A stretch of DNA of 64,000 bases from Ursus arctos (GCF_023065955.2 NW_026623067.1:54940444-55004443); one strand, 5' to 3'. Positions 1-12,249 are shown, counted from the stretch's first letter. Notes: generated from the sequence alone by a model not told the origin. Translations and numbers: made by a program.

Positions 1-119
1 GGAGGAAGATGTAGTATGATTTATCAAAATTACAGATGCCTTTGCTCTTTGCTCAGATATCTCGCTGCTAAGAGTCTTGCCTACAGATCCTCCTGTGCAC
101 GTGCAAAATGGTAGATAGA

Positions 120-430
120 GAAGATTATTCATTGTGACACTGTTCGCAGTAGCCAAAGGTGGGAAACCACACAAGTGACTTCAATAGGGTATTTGGTTGA
201 GTAAAGTATTGTACATTCTCAGAATGTAGTAACATGCAGCCATTAAAAAAAAAAAAAAAAAGAATGAGACAGATTAGATTGCTCTGTGCTAAAATGGTGA
301 GATCTCTCCAGGACATAGTATATTAAAGATGCAAGGGACAGAATGGCAAACAGCGTGCTGCTGTTTATGTAATAAAGTGGATGATAAGAACTTCTATATG
401 TATCTGCTTATAATTAAAACAAATATTTTG
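120..430 (+). mobile_element. Old L1 3'-end fragment (L1M/L1ME type)
   Basis: The sequence follows the familiar 3' part of ancient mammalian L1: a 'cagtagccaaaggtgggaaa' analogue, then 'catgcagccattaaaa', then 'gaatgagacagattag' and 'ggtgagatctctccagga'. It is on the sense strand and well diverged. The short A stretch of the usual consensus has grown to about 19 A here (roughly 242-259). No coding capacity remains. The family assignment is from memory of the L1M consensus. Confidence 0.6.
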
Positions 431-589
431 GAACACAGCTCTCTGGTGAATTCTTTATTCTTTGGCAGTATAAAGAAATATTTACTAAAAATGATTATTA
501 TAGAGGATAGAGGAAAATGGGGTTGAGGGTATATTTTTAGTGGGATATATTCTGTATGCAAAGGCACAAATAAATTTATCTCCTTAATT

Positions 590-845
590 TGTTTCACTCA
601 TCCCACCACCCACCTTCCCTCTGACAACTACTGGTTTGTTTTCTGTATTTAAAAGTCTGTTTGTTTGTCTGTTTTTTCCTTTATTTGTACTGTTTCTTAA
701 ATTCCACTGGAATTTAATTTCATTTTGGACTGAGATTATACAGGATTTGTCTTTGTCTGACTTATTTCATTTAGCATTATACCCTCTAGCTCCATCGATG
801 TCGTTGCAAATGGTAAGATCTCATTCTTTCTATGACTGAGTAATA

Positions 846-885
<40 letters not shown>

Positions 886-1066
886 TGTCTTCTTTATCCA
901 TTCATCTATGGATGGATACTTGCATTGCTTCATTGTAAATAATGCCACAGACATAGGGTACGTATATCTTTTCAAATTAGTGTTTTTGTTTTCTTCGTGT
1001 AAACACCCAGTAGTGGAATTACTGGATCATGTGGTAATTCTATTTTTAATTTTTTGAGGCACCTCC
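590..1066 (-). mobile_element. L1 3' region, antisense
   Basis: Read on the plus strand this is the complement of an L1 3' end. Landmarks are 'gagtaatattccgtg', 'cttctttatccattcatct', 'ttgtaaataatgcca', 'acccagtagtggaattactg' and 'tttttgaggcacctccat', all in the usual order. The element is truncated at both ends. It is interrupted at 850-884 by a TG microsatellite that sits where L1 normally has only a short TG/TA stretch. Confidence 0.8.
850..884. repeat. (TG)n microsatellite, about 17 units
   Basis: Uninterrupted alternation of T and G for 35 bases, embedded in the L1 fragment. It probably expanded from the short TG/TA stretch of the L1 3' end. A pure tract of this length is likely to vary between individuals. 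Confidence 0.95.
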
Positions 1067-1079
1067 ATACCACAAAAAA

Positions 1080-3700
1080 AATTTTAAACTTCATTTGAGT
1101 GTTTTATTTTAATAGCACTGATATTACTACTTTGAAATGATTTTCTCTGTATTCCTTTATATAAAACAAATAATGAATTATGGTAATATCATTAGAAATA
1201 AATTTCCTAGTGTGAAAGAAAATTTCAGTTATAAAATCAAAGAAGTTAAGTTAAATAATATAATATTAAAAATGAATGTGAAAAGCCAGTACGAATTAGT
1301 ATTTTTTCAAAAACTGTTATTTATTATTTAGCACTGACATTGCATAGAAAAAAGGTCACGTTGTGAGCATACACACTCCTCACACCCAGAATTTGGTTTT
1401 TAATATCTTTGCCCCCCATAAAAGAGTCTAGATCCTTTAAGAAATACCTGATTTCTCATTTGTAGGGGGGGGAGTGGCACAAGGTGATGAGCAAAAAACT
1501 TTCATGGATTATTGGGATCGTATCAAATGACATAGCATCCAGCTTGTTGAGGTTCCAACTGGTCAAAGATATGACAATTTAAGCATCAGAAAGAGCAGTG
1601 TTCGTAACTGTCATTGAATCTATGAAAATCCATGAGTCTATAAGAATGTTCAAGAAAGAAGGCAAAAATATATAAATATATATTGGTCACCATTTGAGGG
1701 GACTGTTGAACCAATTCCACTTTGACAACTGGTCAATTGAAAGAGAAAATTAAGCATTTATCCTGCTTCTCCAGGAGAAATTGTATTTCAAGTTTACCAA
1801 ATAGTTCCATTTGATAGGGAGACAGCCCTACCTTACAGAAGAATGGCAACTGATATATATATATATATGAATAGGCTTAAGAAATCATCATGGTACAACC
1901 ACAAAAGAAAGTTTTAATTCAGGCAGAATAAATAACTGCTTTTCAGTCAAGGTGTGTTTTTTCCATCTAACGTCATGTCCCAACGGTCTTGAGGTTGAGA
2001 TCATCAGGTGAATGGTTGAATGAGGTACTGGACATTGGTGTGGTGTCCCCAAAATACCCCACATTACTCACAGGAAAGAACCTAGCAATGGAAGGATTGG
2101 AGCATTACTGAAGCTCAGTCTAGCTTCACGAATGGTGAAGGTGAATGAAATAGGAAATAAAGTAGGTCAAACATGGAATGCACTGTGTCCCTGAATCTAG
2201 TAAATCCCTTCCTGTTTATAGGCAAGAGGCAATATGGAAGGTAGAGGGATAGACTAAATGATGTCTTTAGAAAGTAACCAGAGAACTCATGCAGAAGTGA
2301 CAAGTGGACAGATGGGAGCAGAGGTAGAAAGCAGCCTTTTCCCTCTATCTTGTCACGGAGCTGTGTAACTGATGATCTACTAAAAAATAGAACAAACAAA
2401 TCAAACACTTAAAAAAGAAGTGATTAAATATTTCATCATTCCTTGTTAAATATGAACTTCAAGATATTAAAAGAGGTGAAAAAGATTTCCAAGTACAGTC
2501 AGCTGGATTCTTTTGCTTTTTCTTCTGCCTTTGTGAAAAGAGGGTTGCTAATCCATAAGAATGTGGTCTTCCCGAGTCCGGTGCTCTCTCAAAGTCAAGT
2601 TGATATAACGTAGTTCTACTACTGGACTGCTGAGTGAAGAATGGCCTTTTTCATGGATACACTCACTAGTCATGTTCCTCCTCCTCCTCTCACATAATCC
2701 CCTATTCCATAAAAACCTAACCCTGAGGGGGGTGGGGGAGCAATGAGAAATTCCATTCTGGTTGCCTAAGGAAAATATCAAAAGGCACGAGGATTTGGGT
2801 ACTGATGCTTAGAAAGACCTGTAGCTTTTCTTCACAGCCACTAAAGTTGGCCAGACCTGCTCTTGCAGCAACAAAGTTCTGGTAGATCTTTCTTCCTTTT
2901 GCTGCTTATTGACACTAAGCAGCAGTCATTTAGAAGGCCCTTAGGAAAGGAGATTATCCATATGTAGAATTTAGAGCAAGTTGCAAAGGGAAGGTTTACC
3001 TACAAGTGGGAAAACTGCGTCCCTGCCTTCTCCTCAGAAGCCTGGGCTCTGACTGGCAATTCTCAGTGCTTATGCTTTTGTGCACACATGCAGGGAATTA
3101 GATGGACCCAACCTTTTGGTTTTCTCTTCTTGCATGTGGCACAGATTTAAATCTTAAATTAAATGGAAATGACACTTTTGCACTTTGATGTCAGTTAAGG
3201 GTCCTCAGAATTCTTGGGAAAAAGATGTAAATGATCTCTGTTATGATTCTTAAAACCAAATCAGAGGCATTAATGGCCTCAGGAGCAGCTCAAAGACACA
3301 TACAAAAAAAGATGAATTTGAAACTAGCTTTCCTGGGAGGATGTTTCTTCTTGGGCCATCACTGGAATCTCAGACCAGAGGGCTGGGCTGGTGAAGGGAC
3401 AGAAATTGCTGGTATTTGTAAGGCTCTGAATCATCCAGAAATTAAATTCAAAGCCTGATGGATATTTGCCCTAGCCAATCACTCCTGGCCCCAAACACCA
3501 TTTCCTTAAGCAAAGGAGAAATTATGCTCATGGTAGAGACAAGGAAGTCAGGAGGCCAGAGAACATTTGGGCAAAAAGTTTTGAAGAATCCCCAAGTGAA
3601 GAGTCTGCAGAAGTGAACAGTTGCAAAAAAGAGGGGTGGAACTGGGAAGACAAAGGACGTCAAGACAACACCAGGGTGGACAGCTCTACGGGAAACCTGG
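1080..3700. other. No gene seen; AT-rich unassigned sequence
   Basis: About 2.6 kb with no long open frame and no repeat that I can name. A short (AT)n tract lies at 1853-1868 and a G-rich patch at 2727-2738. Parts of 1450-2420 read like very old interspersed repeat, but I could not match them to a family. Confidence 0.4.
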
Positions 3701-3709
3701 TGGAGCCGT

Positions 3710-4125
3710 TTACTTCGCAAGTGTTTGGGTATCTTCCAAGTGTTAGGCACCATGCTGGGGGCCGCAATACAATGGTGCGGGAGAGTAGGCGCAGTCGCAG
3801 CATTAATGGAGCTACCCTAGGAAAAGGGCATACATCAAGTAATATCCCAAGCATCAAAGTCACAACCGTGCTAAGTGCTTCAAAGGAGACGTATTCTGTG
3901 CTATGGTAGTATAGAGTGGGGAGATTTGTCTTAGTCAACCAGGTCGGGGTTTCTCAGAGGAGTGACACTCACACCGAATCTTGAACTGGGGTGGGATTAA
4001 ATTCAAGGCAGTGGGAATAGCATATGCAAAAATCTAGAGGCAAGAAGAGCATGGCTATTGAAGGAACAGAAGGAAGGCCAGAGTGTGAGAGAGCATGGTG
4101 CAAGATAAGAGTGGTCTTTCCCCTG
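3710..4125 (-). mobile_element. L2 fragment, antisense
   Basis: The order of motifs matches the complement of the L2 3' region: 'caagtgttaggcaccatgct', then the region before the 3' end ('gaggagtgacactcacac'), then 'ggcagtgggaatagcatatg' and 'gcaaaaatctagaggc'. Copies like this are typically 25-30 percent diverged in mammals. No coding potential remains. Confidence 0.6.
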
Positions 4126-4129
4126 CTGA

Positions 4130-6620
4130 GAAGGATGGTTCTTTATTTGGCAATGAAGCCGGCTGTTTTCCAAACATTTCCTCCACATATGCTAGTCCAG
4201 GGACTGCATTACAATGACTGTATTCAGGTTAGAATGCCCATGATCCCTGGCTAATAAATTCAAGCGTGTGCTTGTCAACCGTTTAGCAAAGATTAATTAG
4301 ACCTTACTTTGTACTGGGTTCTGACCTAGGAGCCGGTGGTTTAAGCTATTCTTATTTCTCCAAGTCTCAAAATTTTTGATTGACCTGCAGACTTGTGTGT
4401 TCTAACCGTTCACTTAATTTTGAGACACTATCCGCCAGAAAAAGGAAGCTCTCTTGAAACCATAAACATAAATTGTGGTATACGGTCTTGACAAGGCGTT
4501 TCTTTGAGATTCCTAAATAGAGATCCACGATAAAGTACAACCCAACTGAGAAAGAGAACCCAGCTCATTTGTCTTATAGTACTTATCCATTAATCTGTAG
4601 AACATACTTTCCCTCAGATTCTCCAAGTTTCCTGCAAGTGGTAGTTGTGAACCTTTAAATCCATGATAGGAATACCCAACATGTTTCTCTCTCGCTGGGG
4701 ATGTTTCATCCTACTGAGAAGAGTGTTAAGAACAACCTCCTTCAAAGGTTTTTGTTTCTCTCTAGTCAGCCTTTTATTGCAAGGCAAAAAGAGTCTGGGC
4801 TCCAAAATGTTCAATCTTGGGAGAAATTCCGCCGTGGTAATGATTCATCAATATCACAAGCAGGACCCGAGTAAAACAGATGTATGGCAGAGGTAATTTC
4901 AGTTCAAAAGAGGTAAACCATGATTGTGCCCTCTTTGTGTTTAACTTATTATGGTTAATTTCTTAAATAAATTGGATGGGTACTGCTGCCTGCCTTAACA
5001 AATAAGAAGACAGACACTCTTCAGGCAGGGTGGCTTTGCTGTGCAGTTATCACATTCCCGTCTGCCAGCCTCCCACTTTTTGCCTCCATCCATGGAACAT
5101 TGACATAGAGTTTTTAGAAAATCCTGGAGTCTGCAGACTCTCCATATGAATCATCTAAAGGTGAGCTGGTTTGCATGGCAAAATCAGTCTACTCTTTTCT
5201 CTACCTTTATCTTGGGGGTATAACTTATCAAATTGTGGCCCAGTATTAGACTGTAGACTCTGTATATTGGTGGTGGTTCCCTGTTAGTGTGTCTGAATTA
5301 ATCTGGTATTAATACCACTCACTCTTGATTTCTAATTGTATGATATAATTCAACAAGGACTAGGGGGCATCACTTTATGCCGAGTCTTTAAAAGGGACAG
5401 AATAAGATGTAAAATAGCCCTGTTCTGGCATCTTAAAGTTTATTGACAAAGACAAATTCATGCACACAAACTTGTTAGAGGGCCATACTTTTGTTAGTTA
5501 GGACCTTTCTATTTCTAAAGATTTTCACTATACTTACCTTGTGGCTCCCAAATGAAGTTTACTTCTTTATCTTTCCCTCTGTCTCTGTATTCCTGCAGTT
5601 TTGGTTCTGTGCCTGTAGCATCCGCAGACATAAAGTTCTGCCCCTTCAAAGTCAAAGATTGATTCACATCTAAGCCTGCTTTGACTTCAGCAACTTCAAA
5701 AAAGATTGAGGAGGGATTCCACCATGAGGCCCTCCATGCTTTGACTTCTCACTGCTGTACCCTCCTTTCCTTCCTACCTTTTCTGTCTCTTTACCTCAGT
5801 CTCTGAAGTAACCAGCATGTTCTTTCCCCTTTTTACCCAAAGTGGTTCACAGAACAGTACAGGTATTCTAGGAGAAAAAGTCAGGGAGGTGTTGGGTCTA
5901 TTACTTCAAGGAAGGCAGGGAATAGGATTTACTTGTCGTCTTGGTTCCCCCCAAAGCAGACCTGAGAAAAAGAAGCTTTTTCTTTAGGATGTAATCCCAG
6001 GAAATAAGAATAAAGAATGAAGAAGTGAGACAGGGAAAGGAAGGAAGCCAAGAGGGGCTTAGCTGTGCTAAGGAACTCTGGGAGATAGTATTGAAGGAAA
6101 TTTTTCAAAAGCAAAATCATGCCTCTCATGCAAATGTAAAATGAATATGTATCAAAGGTTTTGTCCAGCCCATCAGTTATTAAGGGAATCAGTGAGGTGT
6201 TTGAAGTTCAAATGAAAATTTGACTTCTCTCTGCTGGGCAGAATCCACTGACTTTGTTCCAAGCAGGAAACGTGCTTTGCCATCAATGCTCTAGAAGTTA
6301 ACTTCTGTCTCTATAGACAGATCAAATATCTGGTCAAAGACGATTCAAGTAGCACACCCTTACAGAATAGACAAAGCCAAGGGTCTCAAGACCGCACCTA
6401 GCATTCCCTTGAAAAAAAACAGCCAAGTATCTCTTTTGCGCATTTCAAAATCTTTCAGTTTTTCCTGAGAGTGGTGTAAAACATGTCCCACAGTTGTCCT
6501 ACCTGAATGGCAAGGAAGCTGGCATATTTGTACATTGATTCTAGTCTGCCTTTGATTGACAAGTTTTAATACTCCAGACCTTCCAGCTTGCTCTGTGCAT
6601 AGGCCAAGCACGGTCTCCTA
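4130..6620. other. No gene seen; unassigned sequence
   Basis: About 2.5 kb with scattered short open frames only. There are no splice-bounded open segments that I would defend, no CpG cluster and no recognisable repeat. Base composition is ordinary for mammalian non-coding DNA. Confidence 0.4.
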
Positions 6621-6621
6621 A

Positions 6622-6678
6622 CCATAAAAACATAAAATAAAAATAAATTTAAAAAAAAGAAGAAGAAGAAGGAAAAAA
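6622..6678. repeat. A-rich / (GAA)n low-complexity tract
   Basis: A run of A-rich sequence ending in several GAA units and then A6. It could be the leftover tail of a retroposed element, but no body is visible upstream. Confidence 0.8.
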
Positions 6679-6829
6679 GCCCTCAGGCAGAGTCACAAGT
6701 GTTGGCAGGAAATAGGCCTCTGTGTGTAGAGGTGAATGCCAAGGGAAACTGGAAAGCAGGGGGAGAGAAAAGGAGGTGCCAATACTGCCTGCTATTCTTA
6801 CTTATCAGTTGATTTGTTGTTTTGTTTTT

Positions 6830-6972
6830 TTACATTTCCCACCAGAATGTAAGTTCCCTGAGGCCAGAAAACTTGTCTTATTTTTTACTATCTCCCCAAT
6901 GCTTAGCTTACTGTCCAGAACATGGTGGGTGACCAATGGATACTTGATGAATGTTGTTGAATAAATATGGGC
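6830..6972 (+). mobile_element. L2 3' end
   Basis: A sense-strand L2 terminus. 'ccagaatgtaagttccctga' is followed by a diverged 'gcagggactttgtct' analogue, 'ccccaatgcttagc', and a closing 'tgatgaatgttgttgaataa'. The block order is the canonical L2 3' end. Confidence 0.75.
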
Positions 6973-6974
6973 CT

Positions 6975-8585
6975 CCTCTTGGGGCATGAAGACAAGTTGC
7001 AGTCCAGCCTCAGCGGAAGGGAGTTTGCAGGGAATTCGAAGAGTCTCATACAGTCAGGCTTTGTGTAGTGTCCTTGGAACCAGTTACTTGCTCCATAGCC
7101 AACCTCCACCCCACCCCAAGTCTTGTTCATATTAAGAACAGAAGAACACAAAGTACAGACTCTGCTTTCAACATACTTGACCAGTAACACAATCTTGTAC
7201 CTTCCACCCTCTGTTAACTACTATACATTTGAGATGTTTATGTTCATGCACACTAAGGCCTTATATATACTTCCTAAGACTAAGAGCAGACAAAGTAGAA
7301 AATAGCAGAGGGACATTTTCTGCGGAGCACACAGTATGCTTGTCAGGACTGGGAAAGTCTATAAAAAAGCTAAATTGCTTGTAGGCATCACTGAACAGAC
7401 CCAAGAGATATACTGGTTTTATTAAGTGGACAGATGGCCTTCCAGAGTAGCCAGAAGAGCAGACAGACCCCAGATGACAAATGATGAGGGGCCCTCCCTA
7501 TGGGCATTTTTTTGAGACAATGTGTTGACATTAGGTATGGAATAAATCCATAACTGTACTGCTCATGCAAATTCTCAAGAAAAGCAGGTGCTATTCACTG
7601 ACCTTACCCAAATGAAATTTTGCCAGAGAAAATAGTCCAACTCTATTTTAAATTCATTTTCAGCAGGCATCTTCCCCAGCCCCCATACACACACCAAAAT
7701 ACTTCAAAACAAAATTTCAAACAAAAAACAAAGTGGGGGAAAAATAACTTGAAAATTGCCCTTCATTTGAAATGGTTGACAGATGTCTTCTAGAAATTTG
7801 GAGTATCGTCTGGCTGCTTAGAATCTACTCATTTTAAATGGAATGCTCAGGAAAACATCACCATTGTCAGATTATAAAGGGACATTTGTAGAAAAAAAAA
7901 ACCTATAACATGGATACATGCATTTTTATTGGTAGTAATACTGTGTACCAATGGCATTAAATGGTTTAGAAATCCAGAAAGAACATTATAGATTCTACAG
8001 GTTTTAGTCCTCAGACGAAACTTCAGGATTTGTCCTGCGTAATGCAGATGTTCTTCATGCGTGCAGATGTGTATGTGTTTATTAACTGTACACAGATTCT
8101 CCAGGAAGAGATGGCTCTCAGAACCTGAGCACTCTTTGTCCAGCTGAGTCACCCATAGAAGGCCATCAGGTAGCCATAGGAAAAAAAATAGCAGTGGGTA
8201 GGCTGTCGCATCTCTTCTTATTGGTCAAGAGTTCAGACTTGAGGATGACTCAAAAATAATCCAATCATTCACTAAAATAATTTTTTTTACTTTCCATGCA
8301 TCACAAGCACTGGTCATTTTTGGTGTTATAAAGAAAAGGTTTTTTTCCCTTCATAGAGCTTATGTATTGTGGAGAACAGTAGGTAGATTAAGGACATACT
8401 TTACAAAACTCTAAGCAGTGAATGTCCAAAATTGCAGAGAAACATTTGTAGTGGAGCACATATGCTAAGTAAATAAAAAAAAATATGTGAAGTAACTACA
8501 AAAATATAATATGGAAACTTGGTGAAGGGGATTGAGAGATAATTATGGGAATTTCAAGGAAGCCAGCAAACCATCACTTGTCAAC
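6975..8585. other. No gene seen; unassigned sequence
   Basis: About 1.6 kb of ordinary non-coding composition. It has A-rich patches around 7710-7745 and 7891-7901. No repeat or gene signal could be named. Confidence 0.4.
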
Positions 8586-8587
8586 AG

Positions 8588-8690
8588 GAGCTGCTGGGGT
8601 ACCTGCCACATGCCCAGGACTGTGCTAGATGCACACAAAGAAGTTTAAGCTATAATTTCTGCCCCGTGGGACCCCTAGACTGAAGTCAGG
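8588..8690 (-). mobile_element. Short L2 3'-end fragment, antisense
   Basis: 'cctgccacatgcccaggact' and 'gtgctagatgcacacaaaga' match the complement of the L2 end (the 'gtgccaggcactgtgctag' block) and run into a diverged 'ccctgccctc..' segment. The fragment is short and old. Confidence 0.5.
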
Positions 8691-9258
8691 ATGCAGCTCT
8701 GCACAGATAGCAAAATTAGCGAGCGACTCAGAAATGTCATGAAGAAGGAAAAGTCATCAGGATACAGAAGGAAGGTTTCCGAGAGAAAGCATGTGTGGGG
8801 GAGTCTTGATGAGGAGTTCTATGTCTCACTCTGGTTACTTCTACCCAAGAGATTATTGAGGTGCAAAACCAGATCAAATTGCCTCAGATTGTTGCCTGTT
8901 CTAAAAATCAAGCTTCTCAACTCTTGAGAAAGTTACCGTGATGGAAATTATACAGAGCAGTGTCCAGCATTTGGTGGGAAAAGCAGGAAAGCACGTGGAA
9001 AGTGGAAAACGCTGTCAGAGTGTTCGTTCAACAGTGATCACCACTGCAGGGGAGAAGCGGGACATTGAGCGTCCATCACCATGCCCTCTTTCTGAATCGT
9101 CACTGCCCATCAGCAGCGGTGAGAAATCTCTGCCTGAAAGCCCTGCTTGGCAGACGGTTTCATTCTGTGCTCTTTACCCTCAAGGTAACAAATTGTGCAG
9201 CAACAGCATCTGTCCAGGACCCAAATGTGTGGAAGGTGGATATCTTCTTTCTCTTCAG

Positions 9259-9364
9259 GTCTGAGTCCAAAGAAGCCTGATGTGGCAGTTTGGGAGCAAG
9301 TTCTGGTCTACAGTTATTCTGATTACAGGGGCATCCGCATTGACAAAATGACCCTGGAGTGGTG
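9259..9364 (+). other. Candidate internal exon of an unrecognised gene
   Basis: A 106-base segment lies between a pyrimidine-rich 3' splice site ('tatcttctttctcttcag', ending at 9258) and a consensus 5' splice site ('gtaagt' at 9365-9370). One frame is open across it: two bases, then 34 codons, then two bases. The translation starts LSPKKPDVAVWEQVL and continues YSYSDYRGIRIDKMTLEW. The other two plus frames stop within the first 25 bases. I do not recognise the protein and see no partner exon in a compatible phase within the window. Open frames of this length arise by chance in roughly one case in five, so the weight comes from the two good splice sites. Alternatives are a pseudo-exon or chance. 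Confidence 0.25.
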
Positions 9365-9370
9365 GTAAGT

Positions 9371-10710
9371 GTAATGCACTTCCTGTAACACACATACGGC
9401 ACAGGAGACATGCGGACAGCATGCAGAGCTCTCCTAGTGTCCAAAGGAATCGAGTCCAGCAGAGCTAGGGCACGTTAGCATGTTACCACTCAGCTTCCCG
9501 ATGTGACAGACACGGCATTGGGAGGAGCAAATGGCAGGGACGGACCCCGCGTCGCCTAGGAGCAGAAGGATGGCAGCGCTAACACGAGAGCCAACACCTG
9601 ACTTCTATTTCTGACTTTGCCACAGACACCCTGGCATTTGGTCTAGAAACTGTAAAGCCTCGGGTTTATAATTGTTGGGAAAAGTTAGCCTTGTGGCTTT
9701 CTCTGCCCGTGGGAACACAGAGATAACTCCACTACTTCTTTTTCTTCTTTCTGAAATTGTCATCATCGTCTTCTCTTCCTGGTCTGCCTGTGACCAGGTG
9801 GCGCTTTTGGTACAGTCTGGAGTTGGAGAAGATGAGTACCACTCTGACTTTTCTCCCTGCTCAAAGGCAGGTTAGATCAGTGGTTCTAGCATGCTTGGAT
9901 CTAAAGATGCCATGAGTAGTTTCTGCTTGGACTGTGGACATTTGTCTAACAGAAAATGTTCCCTTTGAGAACAAACATCCTCTCCACTGATAATAGCTCA
10001 TTAAGAGCTAGGCTAATTTAATTCTATAGAAAATTAATAGGGTTCTAGAAATGTAGATGATTTGTAGTTAATGTACCAAATATCAGTCATTCAAGAGATG
10101 TGGATACAGAGGAAGAAATTCTAGCCTAAGTAAAAAAAATAAAGTATAGCATTTTAACTGCCTGGCTGGAAACCCAGAATCGTCTTTTTGCCTCTTAGCT
10201 TCTCTAACACAGGCAGGCCTGGCTTTGCACAGTCCTGCTAGACATGAATTTCAGCCACCACAGTTTGGTAAATACATCATTCTCCTAAAACAAAGTCAAG
10301 TTTTAGTCACCGAGCTATATTAACTATGAGTAATTGCATGAAGGACAAACTTCATTCCTAGCTCTTTAGTCCTCAGATTACTAGGTGGACAACAGATAGG
10401 CATCATGATCAATGACCAATCATATCATTTATTTCCAGAAACCACTGGATGTTTACTACGCATCTGTTATTCGGTTCACACACCCTGACTCCCAGTGATA
10501 AACCCACGGACATTTTATAAAAACAGATCACTGAAAGAGGAAATTGGCCAGTAAAGAAAATGCAGCAAAGACATGAAAAATGGTACTGCTAGAAGTGAAA
10601 TTCAAATGAAACCTAAAAGGAGTTCCAGAAGAAATAATGAACCATGAGGAACATTGACACCATTGTCATTTGACAGACCATGGATGGGTAGCCAGCGGAA
10701 GTTAGAGAGA
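9371..10710. other. No gene seen; unassigned sequence
   Basis: About 1.3 kb without a nameable repeat or gene. The right part (from about 10540) may already belong to the Tigger relic that follows, but I could not anchor it. Confidence 0.35.
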
Positions 10711-10714
10711 CAAA

Positions 10715-10970
10715 CTTACCAACATAAATGAGAATAGTGGGTTTGGCCTAAAGAATGAAGATGTCTCAGAGGAAGGGGCATTGGCAAGACAGTTCACATT
10801 AAAGAAATAAATTAAGGGGTTATTTTATGACATTGAAAGTTGAGAACTGATCCAAACTTAAAAAGGAGTATGACAATTTGCCAAGGTACAGAAAAGATGT
10901 TTGCACAGTATAGTAAATTATAAGACAAAAAGAAGCAAGTACTGTTCAAATCATTCTTGGTTTTTCTGAA
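10715..10970 (+). mobile_element. Tigger (pogo-like) DNA transposon relic, transposase C-terminal part
   Basis: The nucleotide string around 10845-10960 ('ctgatccaaacttaaaaagg', 'atgacaatttgccaaggtac', 'caagtactgttcaaatcatt') follows the 3' coding end of Tigger-family transposases. Upstream, a frame reading 'LFYDIES' resembles the conserved 'IFHDIE' block. The frame has several stops, so the gene is dead. Sequence after the inserted SINE (11199 to about 11420) is AT-rich and may be the 3' non-coding part of the same element. Confidence 0.55.
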
Positions 10971-11003
10971 AATATAAACCACATTATGTCCATGTTTCTA
11001 ATG

Positions 11004-11198
11004 TTTTTTTTTTTTTTTAAGATTTTATTTATTTGCCAGAGACACAGTGAGAGAGGGAACACAAGCAGGGGGAGTGGGAGAGGGAGAAGCAGGCTTCCCG
11101 CTGAGCAGGGAGCCCGATGCGGGGCTCGATCCCAGGACCCTGGGATCATGACCTGAGCCAAAGGCAGATGCTTAACGACTGAGCCACCCAGGCACCCC
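11004..11198 (-). mobile_element. Can-SINE (tRNA-Lys-derived), full length
   Basis: The left end is a T-run then 'aagattttatttatt'. The body is 'gggaacacaagcaggggga'. The right end is 'gactgagccacccaggcacc'. A short target duplication ('tctaa') flanks it. It is inserted directly after the Tigger coding relic. Low divergence from other sharp copies in the window indicates a fairly recent insertion. Confidence 0.95.
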
Positions 11199-11544
11199 TC
11201 TAACACTTAAAATTATACTGTACTAAATAAGTGTTAGTTTTATCATGTTTTTCATTTCCTTACACATTTATAACAGACAAGAGTTTTTCATATTTTGACA
11301 AAAATTTCTGAAGTTCCTAGAACAATTATAATTTTTCTCATTGATTATTAAAACTTTTTTACATGGTTGCATTTTTATAGTCCGACATTAGCACACAAAC
11401 CAAAGACTGCCTGTATCCAGTTAACAATTCTTGGTAGTAAATTCTGTTTAAGGTGTAGATTGTGTTTCCTGACTGGACCTGGACCGATACACCAGCCTAC
11501 TAGAAGTCTTTATATCTCATGACATTTTCCTGCCTTTTCACTGA

Positions 11545-11720
11545 GAGTTAGTAGAAAAGGACAGTGGATGAAAAGACAGATTGAAATCTAAGTTCTATTG
11601 GTTTCCTGAATGTAAGTCACTTAACCTTCTGAGGTCCTATTTCCTCACATAAAAATGAAGTTTATAATCAGGTACCATAAAAGCCGTGAGAACCCAACAA
11701 CACACATGGATAAAAGGTAC
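11545..11720 (+). mobile_element. MIR SINE fragment
   Basis: 'gtaagtcacttaaccttctg' and 'aggtcctatttcctcacat' correspond to the MIR core 'caagttacttaacctctctg ... cagtttcctcatctg'. The copy is diverged and sense-oriented. Confidence 0.65.
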
Positions 11721-11739
11721 ATATATTTTTCGTAAGGTC

Positions 11740-12245
11740 CTGAGGTAGGAGGAATAATGGTCCCCAAAGATGTCCACACCTGAATCCCCACAACCTGTGC
11801 ATGTTAACTCTTAATGGCACAGGGGACTTTACAGATGTGAGGAGGTGAGGATAGCAAGATGGGAAGATTATTCTGAATTATCTGGATGGGGCTTAGATAG
11901 AATCTTAAGTGTTCCTATAAGAAGGGAGCAGAGGGATTTGATGTGGAAGAGGAGAAGATGAGTTAATGAAGGAAGTGCACACTGGAATAATGTGCTTTGA
12001 AGACAGAGGAAGTGGCCACAGGCCAAGAAATACAAGGGCCACTAAAGGCTGAGAAAAGCAAGGAAATGGATTCTCTCCCCAGAGCCTCCAGAATGAACCA
12101 GCCCTGCTGACACCTTAGCTTTGGCTCAATGAGATTCATTGTGGAATTCTGACCTCTAGACCTGTAAGAGAAAAAAAATTCATCTTGCTTTAAGCAACTA
12201 AATGGGTGATAATGTGTTACAGCAGCAATAGGAAACTAATACAGC
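11740..12245 (+). mobile_element. ERVL-MaLR LTR, MLT1-like
   Basis: Landmarks of this non-autonomous LTR group occur in order: 'ggtccccaaagatgtccaca', 'gttcctataagaagggagca', 'ccagccctgctgacacctta' and, near the end, 'gttacagcagcaataggaaa' followed by 'ctaatac'. It is a single LTR of about 0.5 kb with no internal viral genes beside it. The subfamily cannot be fixed by eye. Confidence 0.7.
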
Positions 12246-12249
12246 TACA

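Noticed and set aside
9878..9989. Possible small hAT element ('cagtggttct' ... 'ctccactg')
   Set aside because: The inverted ends match poorly, and the interior matches no element that I know.
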